Assembly (NCBI RefSeq): GCF_963583255.1
Contig: NC_084807.1
Location: 25,488,381 to 25,552,380 of the forward strand
Direction: 5' to 3'
Length of the DNA: 64,000 nt
DNA from: Pyrus communis
Lineage: Eukaryota; Streptophyta; Magnoliopsida; Rosales; Rosaceae
The notes under the pieces were generated by a model. That model saw nothing but the letters and a program-made list of their open reading frames with translations, ran no database searches and was not told where the DNA came from. A program made the position numbers and the translations under genes. Position 1 is the stretch's first letter. Every line of letters begins with the position of its first letter. Of the stretch, positions 57,666 through 64,000 are shown piece by piece.

Positions 57666-60505
57666 ATGTCTTCCTCTCTCCCCAAACCCCCTTCTTCCTC
57701 TCCCCCCTCTCCGCCTCCCCTAGACAGCTCCGATGCTGAGCGACGCCTCCGCGAGGCCGAGGACCGCCTCCGCGATGCCATCGAGGAGCTCCAACGCCGC
57801 CAGCGCTCCGCCGCTGCCACTGGATCTCAGCACCACCCGCCTTGCGACCACGCCGCCGACGAGTCCTGCGTCGCCCACGCCATTGGTAATCTCTGCCAGA
57901 GCTTTCTCTTGTCGTATGGCGTTCGAGTCGGAATTGGCATCCTTCTTCGCGCTTTTAAGCTCGCGCGCCGGCAGTCCTACTCTTCTCTCCTCGATCTTAA
58001 GGTATGGACTGGTATAATCAGTAAAAAGATTGTGTTTTCGAATGATGATCTGAAGAATTGGAGAAATTATACGATTGAAATGATAAATTGCTCAATTAGT
58101 GATAGTGAATTTGAATTTCTCTTGCAAATTTGAGAGAGGAATAGGATACTTGTGAAGAATCGAAATTGGAAGCTTTTTTTATGCCTCTAGGGTTTTACCG
58201 TGCACAAAATCGAAGCTTTCAACAAAATGTTGTTATCCAGCAGCTGTTGAACTTTTCTAGATTGTTAAAATGGGCAATGAATTGAATTTGTTTTTGATTT
58301 TATTGCTTTGCAGCAACTTGTCTCGGAAAAAGATCTCATTGTAAGAGAAGAAGCGTGCCGGATCGGTTTATTTTTTGGTGGCTTTAGTGGTTCATATCAT
58401 GCTCTTAGATGTTTGTTGAGAAAATTGAGAAAGAAAGAGACACCAATGAATGCGTGAGTTTTCTTCTGTGTCTGTGTGCATGTATGTGTTTTTGTATATG
58501 ATTTGAAATGTTTTGAAGCAGTTATTCATATATATGACTTTGTTTCGGGGGATGATGGAGCAGAATTTTAGCAGGTTCAGTTGCTGGTTTGTCTATTTTA
58601 GCATTGAATGACTCAAACCGAAGGCGCACACTTTCTCTGTACTTACTGGCCAGGCTAGGCCAGGTAAATGAATGCATATTGTAATTGTATATTTATAGCT
58701 GTTCTTCAACAGTATGTGAAATGATTGGGTTTTTGTTGGTGGTTCCAACCTTTTGACCTTTCTTTTCTTTCATCAGTGTGCTTATAATTCTGCGAAGTCT
58801 AATAATAAGTTTCACTTTTGGGGAAGCCATTGGAAGCATGGAGATTCATTACTTTTCTCTCTTGCATGTGCGCAGGTAGCACCTCTCTTTGTTGATTTGT
58901 TTTGCTAGTAATTTGTCACCTTTCCCAAAAAATTTTAAATCTTTCTTGTTTTCTTTCTACGTCTCCCTCCTTATTGTCCAAAATTCTAATTATTTGAAAA
59001 TTATTTTTCAGGTTATGTATGCCTTTGTAATGCGGCCTGAGAGCTTGCCAAAATCTTATCAAGAATTTATTCAGAAGACTGGGCCAGTTGCCCAACCTGT
59101 ATACAAGGCTGTAAGGGATGGCTGTAGAGGCCAACCTGTGGATATTGCCTCTCTATCTGATTATTTGTTTGAGAGAACAAAATCCAACTCTATACAGTTG
59201 GAAGAGTATCCATCCATACTTCCTTGTACAGTTATTCATCCAGACACGAATTCTTGTTTAGCTCATAATGCACGGGCAACATCAGCTACATTTAGGAAAA
59301 CATTTCCGCTTTACTTTTCTTTGACGTTTGTACCATTTGTTGTTCTCCGCCTACAGAAGGTAAATTCTGCAAACTCAGCCTTTTCTTTTTCATTTTTCAC
59401 TAGGATAATCCTTCTTTAGCAATGATTGTCTGAAGTGCTGCATTTACCCATTAGTTTCGCTGACCACGATAGTGGATTTATTGCCATCCATGCACATTTG
59501 CCTTCAAAAGGCAAATTGATGTTCCATTCTATAAGCTACTTTGCAACTATCTTAAGCTAAGTTCTAACTTTTTAGGAATAGGAGTCTTTTTTGTCATGAT
59601 ATTATTATATTCATTAGGAGCTGAAAATATATGCTATTTTCTAAAATTCGAAGGAAAATCTTGAGACAAATTTTTAATTTTTCTTTCATTTAGTTCATGG
59701 AGGCCCCTTCTCGCACATTTTTAATTGCTCTTAAAGATGCTGTTCGCTCAACATCATTTTTGTCCGCATTTGTTGGAATCTTTCAGGTACTTTACTCCTC
59801 TGCTTCAGTATTTCCTACTTGTATAATACGTTGGCTACATTCTTAATGTTTCATTCTTTGTGTTAGGGTGTCATATGTTTGCATAGAAAAGTTGCTTCAA
59901 AAGACCACAAGCTTGTATATTGGTTTGCAGGTGCAATATCTGCTCTTTCAGTTTTACTGGAGAAAAAGCCTAGACGTGGTGAACTGGCTCTTTATGTTCT
60001 TCCACGAGCTGGAGATTCTTTGTGGTATATCTTAGTAAACCGCCACCTTCTTCCAGATATTAAGAACGCAGAGGTACTGTTTTTCTACCATGCCACTTAT
60101 CCCTAAACTGTGATCATTGAGAAGGAAATCTATTTCAGCATTCTATACTTGAATCCTTTTTTCGTTCGCGTTGGATCTGATTAACAGTTGGCAATTTTAT
60201 ACTATTTAAAAAGTGCATTAATTTACGTTTTTGAATTGTTACAGGTGTTCATGTTCAGTTTGTGCATGGGAGGAATCATGTACTACTTGGAACATGAGCC
60301 AGACACAATGGCTCCACTCCTCAGGGGTCTGATCCGTCGGTTCCTTGCTAGCAGAATAAGCAACCCTGTGTCCTCGTCTAGCAGGAATCCTTCCTACACA
60401 TACTTGCAAAATCTTGAAGCCATGAAGAAACCGAAGCCCTTAGAGAGGCGCGGTGCTGAATCACCTTCCGAAAAATATAATCTCGAATCAATACCAGGGC
60501 TCTGA
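57666..60505 (+). CDS. TMEM135-like / Tim17-family membrane protein, eight exons
   Basis: Exons are 57666..58001, 58314..58453, 58564..58663, 58777..58875, 59012..59359, 59694..59786, 59867..60073 and 60245..60505 (1584 bases, 527 residues). The N-terminus is Pro/Ser-rich, followed by a short charged helix (AERRLREAEDRLRDAIEELQ). The body resembles plant homologs of animal TMEM135, often annotated as Tim17/22/23-family: RIGLFFGGFSGSYHALRCL and AGSVAGLSILAL are Gly-rich helices. The conserved C-terminal part includes QVMYAFVMRPESLPKSYQEF and CMGGIMYYLEHEPD. Animal TMEM135 affects peroxisomal and mitochondrial membranes; the plant role is not established. All introns are GT-AG. The first ATG is used, and the upstream 100 bases are CT-rich. 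Confidence 0.88.
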
Positions 60506-61038
60506 AGATTGAGGCGCGTGCAGAACTCCCGACACCCGATTTTTTCCGTGGAGTTTCACTGAACTTTATATATCGAGACTGAACGTTTCGTTCGCTAATA
60601 AAAGAAAGATGATTTTTTGTTTAAAATTGAAGTTGTGCATTGATGTACTTGAATCTTGAGGAAAAAGAGTGATAATGGAAGGCAGTTGCCAATTTTTATT
60701 TAGCAGCAGATACATTTCGAAGTTGTTTCCAATTTCTAACCTTCGAGAGATGTTTTAATGTGCTCCCAACACGGGCGGTACTCTATATCATATTATACAA
60801 GTAGATGGATATTTTTTTTTTCAAGTCTCTTTTTATATAATGACATATGACGTATATGCATGTGTTCCTGACAGTGAGAAAATCTCTCCGTTTCCCCTTG
60901 TGTATATAATTCAATGGTCATCTTGAAATAATGTATATTACAATTTGGGTTATATTTGTATATGAGAAATGCTAAGGTGAGGATGATGATCTTGTCCGGA
61001 TCCTGCTTGTGAGGATCCCTCTGTGGAGTTCTTCATAA
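60506..61038. other. 3' region of the TMEM135-like gene and intergenic DNA
   Basis: A polyadenylation-like AATAAA variant (ctaataaaag) lies near 60596. No further gene seen. A phrase near 60985 (CTTGTCCGGATCCTGCTTGT) resembles the ends of the GGATCC-type MITE at 39.2 kb. Confidence 0.5.
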
Positions 61039-61223
61039 GGATAATGTTAAGGAGATCAAATTTTTAAACTAAATTTGCAAATCAAATGATGTATCATCAA
61101 TAAAAAACAAGTATTGACAAAAAAATAAAAATAAAAAACAACAATTAATAATCGAATCATCTACAACCATATCGTTTGGTTTAAAAAATTTAGTCTACCT
61201 TCCTCTTTAACTCTCCGTTACCT
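61039..61223. mobile_element. MITE, about 185 bp, same family as the copy at 24.1 kb
   Basis: The left end AGGATAATGTTAAGGAGATC and the complement of the right end share the family pattern GGTAA...TTAAG. Internal AAATGATGTATCATCAAT and ATCGTTTGGTTTAAAAAATT match 24098..24302. Ends are approximate. Confidence 0.55.
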
Positions 61224-61766
61224 CATGTTTTTTGCACAATATTTATATTGTCACAAGAACTGTCCCAAAAATACTTAGTGGTGAAGAGTTCATAAAAAGT
61301 TCCACTTTTTAGAGAATTTTCTTGGTATTTCTCATTTGTATACATGCAATCACTCTAATTTTGCGATGAGGAGTGTCAGCGATATTCTCTTGTCATGGCA
61401 ATTCCAGCCGGATTGATTGTTAAGTTTAATTAATTATAATTATTACTTTCAAGTCACTCTGTATGGTAAAATGTTTATTTTGTTACACAAAAAGTTAGCG
61501 GGAAGAAGCTACCTACCCGTAACAGTGCCAATAAAGACAAATCAAAGGAAAGAGGTGGGTGAACACTCGAGCGAAAGCTCAACGCACCTTCCGGAAAAAG
61601 CGATAAATCGCAGTGAAGACAAGTGGAAGGAATGCGGAAGGAAGGTGGAAGAAACAGTGAGATTCGCAAGTCCACCTTTGTATGCTATCTATGTTTATTC
61701 TCTTACATAAATGAATTCAAGGGGAATCAATTCTTACAAGGAGCCTAACATAATCTGCACCAGTTG
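61224..61766. other. Upstream region of the ankyrin gene
   Basis: A 97-codon open frame (61417..61710) has no domain and no conserved pattern, so it is not called. No TATA box was assigned. Confidence 0.5.
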
Positions 61767-63264
61767 ATGGATTCGAGGCTGTCTGAGGCTTCTAAAACAG
61801 GAGACATCCAGCTCTTGCACCAGTTGATGGCAGAGAATCCACTTCTGCTCCATAACCTTGCCCTAACTTCCATCGAGAACCCGCTACATGTCGCTTCGCT
61901 TGCCGGACACGTAGAATTTGTTCAGGAGATCGTGAAGTTGAGACCAGCTTTTGTGCATGAAATGAACCAGGATGGGTTCAGCCCCATGCACATCGCGGCA
62001 GCCAACGGGTATTTGGAGGTTGTAAGGGAGCTGCTGAGAGTTGACCCGAGACTCTGCCGGATGAAAGGAAGAGACCAATGGACTCCTCTTCATTATGCTG
62101 CTGCTAGAGGGAGGGGTGATGTTGTCGGAGAGATGGTTTTGGCTTGCCCGGAAAGTCTCGAAGACGTTACTCTACATGAGGAGACTTCGTTGCACCTTGC
62201 TGTTAATAACTGCCAGTTTGAAGCAGTTAAAATTTTGGTTGAGTTGGTCATCGAACTGAGGAGGGACAACGTTTTGAATATGAAGGACAAATATGGCAAC
62301 TCAGTTCTTCACGTAGCAACCTGGAAGAAACAACACCAGGTTAGTACACTATGATCAACTAGTTTTCATTTGAATTTTTATGTTTTTTTTTGTTTTATAA
62401 GTCGATATTTTAGACTACTCTACTTAACGAATAGGGTGATTATGGGTACAAGAGGGCGGATCAGTGTGTCCGTCTCCTAACACTCAATTTTGAATTCCTA
62501 TACCTGAGTAGTATAAAATATTGTTTTGCCAAAAAACAAAATATGGATTAAAAAGCTCATAATCTTCACAGCTGGTGGAATGGATAGTTGGCAATAGAAC
62601 AACTCCAAGTGCATTGGAAGTAAACATTGTAAACCAGAGTGGTCTAACACCTCTTGATCTGCTACTAATCTTCCCGAGTGAAGCTGGTGATAGGGAAATT
62701 GAAGAGATCCTTCGTGGTGCCGGAGCTTCGAGAGCAAAAGACATACACCATACTTCCTCTAATTGTCCCATGGAAACAAATACCCTTCAGTTGCAGCAGC
62801 CAAAAGACCCAATGCAATACTTCAAGTTCAAAAAGGGCAGAAAATCTGACGACGATCCATACGCCACGGTGCTGCTAGTTGTCGCTGTACTAGTGGCCAC
62901 CACCACCTTTCAAGCCGGAATCAGCCCTCCGAACGGCGGTTCGCACTACACCACTGGATCAAATAAGAATGGGATTGGCTGTGGGAGCAATGGTTTAGTA
63001 GTTGTCTATATGTTTTTCAACACGATTGGATTTTCGGTTTCGCTTTTCATGATCGACTTCCTCACGCGCAATTTCCCTCTGCTGTTTCAGCTTCGATTTT
63101 GTATGGTGATGATGTACGGCACGTACACCGTAGCAGTTATTAGCACTGCACCGAAAAGCATGCTGCTCTGCATCACTTCGTCAACTCCATTATTTGTAGT
63201 GATTTTACAGTTGTGCTGTTGTACTAATTTTAAGGTGCCTTGGCAAAACCTAATAGGCTCTTAG
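61767..63264 (+). CDS. Ankyrin-repeat PGG-domain membrane protein (BDA1-like), two exons
   Basis: Exons are 61767..62339 and 62572..63264 (1266 bases, 421 residues), the usual two-exon layout of the family. The N-terminal half has five to six ankyrin repeats, with clear signatures ENPLHVASLAGHVEFVQEIV, DGFSPMHIAAANGYLEVVRE, WTPLHYAAARGRGDVV, TSLHLAVNNCQFEAVKIL and GNSVLHVATWKK. The C-terminal half is a PGG domain: ATVLLVVAVLVATTTFQAGI, then PPNGG (usually PPGG), followed by further hydrophobic helices (about 4 in total from residue 290). Related proteins (BDA1, ACD6) act in plant immunity at the plasma membrane, but members differ and this role is inference. The start is the ATG two codons into the open frame; the codon before it is TTG. 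Confidence 0.92.
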
Positions 63265-63471
63265 GCTCTCTTACGAAGTTAGTTATTTTCAGGCATGTTA
63301 TTGCTAGCTAGACAGCTTGTTTATAGGTCATTTGCTTGCCCCACAAATAAATTGTGCCTCTTATCAAAAGATTATTCTATGGAGGGGTTAAATCTATATT
63401 AGGTTCTTTTCTATGCTTTGAAGACAAGAACTTAATATGTTAACTTTTGAAGTTTGTGTATTTTTATATAT
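63265..63471. other. 3' region of the ankyrin gene
   Basis: About 207 bases between the ankyrin stop codon and the left end of the Copia LTR. The LTR probably lies in or just past the 3' untranslated region. Confidence 0.5.
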
Positions 63472-63637
63472 TGTTGTATCTAGGAACCGAAACATAATAC
63501 AAATATATAGAGAAGTTTGAGTGAGTTGCAAACAACACTCAACACTTAAGACTCTAACCTAGAACAACCTTCAATCAAGCTGGAAGTCTCGGCATAGGAA
63601 GAATAATTAACCTCCTTGAATTAAGGAGTTGCCAATC

Positions 63638-63724
63638 CAGCTGCCAACAAGACAAGACAGCTGCTAACAAGACAAGACTCAGCTGCCAACAAGACAAGAC
63701 TCAGCTGCCAACAAGACAAGACTC
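63638..63724. repeat. 22-bp tandem repeat, four copies, inside the Copia LTR
   Basis: CAGCTGCCAACAAGACAAGA plus CT repeats at 63638, 63658, 63680 and 63702. The second copy has CTGCTAAC instead of CTGCCAAC, and the first two are slightly shorter. A second pair, GGTAAAGCACTTACT, follows at about 63736 and 63755. Confidence 0.9.
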
Positions 63725-63835
63725 TTATACAATTAGGTAAAGCACTTACTTTAGGTAAAGCACTTACTAGGGTTGACACAAACCCTATTACACAGATAAT
63801 ATACAATATACCTAGAGGACTTTCAATACTCCCCC

Positions 63836-64000
63836 TCAAGCTGGATCCAGGAGGTTGATGGATCCAAGCTTGCCGAGAAGCCGCTGAAACTGAGGTGATG
63901 CTAAAGGTTTAGTGAATAGATCTGCGAGTTGATCGTAGCTCTTGACAAAATGAGTTTTGATGACCTGTGATTGTACCTGTGCACGGACATAGTGACAATC
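63836..64000 (-). pseudogene. C-terminal end of a Copia polyprotein (RNase H end), partial
   Basis: Minus-strand frame open from the window edge to a TGA at 63836..63838, 54 residues. It contains DCHYVRAQVQSQVIKTHF, SYDQLADLFTKPL and FQRLLGKLGSINLL, the standard end of Copia RNase H. It is not the same family as the intact Copia at 50 kb, whose end reads ADMLTKVVGVAKF. It is listed as partial; whether the whole protein is intact cannot be seen here. Confidence 0.85.

Larger units (their letters stand above)
63472..64000 (-). mobile_element. 3' end of a second Copia retrotransposon, minus strand, partial
   Basis: The likely 3' LTR is 63472..63825: read on the minus strand it begins TGAAAGTCCTCTAGG and ends ATACAACA. 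A classic purine tract (CTTGAGGGGGAG) abuts it at 63826..63840. The polyprotein end follows. The element runs off the window, so the 5' LTR and the target duplication cannot be seen. The inner LTR boundary is certain; the outer one (TGTTGTATC at 63472) is inferred from the TG...CA rule. Confidence 0.8.

Noticed and set aside
63638..63724. A CRISPR-like array
   Set aside because: The repeats are contiguous with no unique spacers, and they lie within a plant LTR.

Overview
This is nuclear DNA from a flowering plant. Most genes are split by short GT-AG introns, intergenic DNA is AT-rich, and small transposons are dense. The proteins are closest to eudicot families. The Cassandra elements and the mix of small repeats suggest Rosaceae (apple/pear tribe), but that is inference; the sequence alone does not prove the species. 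Exon coordinates were placed by eye from splice consensus, reading frame and expected protein. For every intact multi-exon gene the summed exons come to a whole number of codons ending in a stop.

Layout. 0.5-2.2 kb (-): pectin methylesterase. 3.4-6.2 kb: hAT-like transposon with internal 350-bp tandem repeats. 6.3-7.6 kb (-): GT77-type glycosyltransferase. 9.1-9.8 kb: Cassandra retroelement with one LTR inverted. 10.1-12.0 kb (+): casein kinase II beta subunit. 12.6-17.3 kb (-): Agenet/DUF724 protein with duplicated exons. 19.4-21.5 kb (+): type I metacaspase. 22.4-23.2 kb (-): HMG-box protein. 26.4-28.8 kb (+): plastid Fe superoxide dismutase, FSD2-like. 32.1-33.9 kb: tandem array of five Cassandra LTRs, each with a 5S-rRNA-like promoter. 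35.1-38.2 kb (+): nuclear poly(A)-binding protein. 40.3-43.0 kb (+): Mediator subunit MED31. 43.8-44.7 kb: hAT-like element with a MITE nested inside. 46.1-48.4 kb (+): glutamate dehydrogenase, GDH2-like. 49.1-56.3 kb: dead, partly duplicated LIL3 gene split by a very young, coding-intact Copia retrotransposon. 57.7-60.5 kb (+): TMEM135/Tim17-like membrane protein. 61.8-63.3 kb (+): ankyrin-PGG membrane protein. 63.5-64.0 kb (-): 3' end of a second Copia element running off the window.

The genes do not form one pathway. They are ordinary housekeeping and stress genes (cell wall, protein kinase, redox, nitrogen, RNA and transcription machinery) separated by transposon clusters. The most unusual content is in the repeats: the 5S-like Cassandra array, the partly inverted Cassandra copy just upstream of the CK2-beta gene, nested elements with readable target-site duplications, and the layered history of the LIL3 locus.
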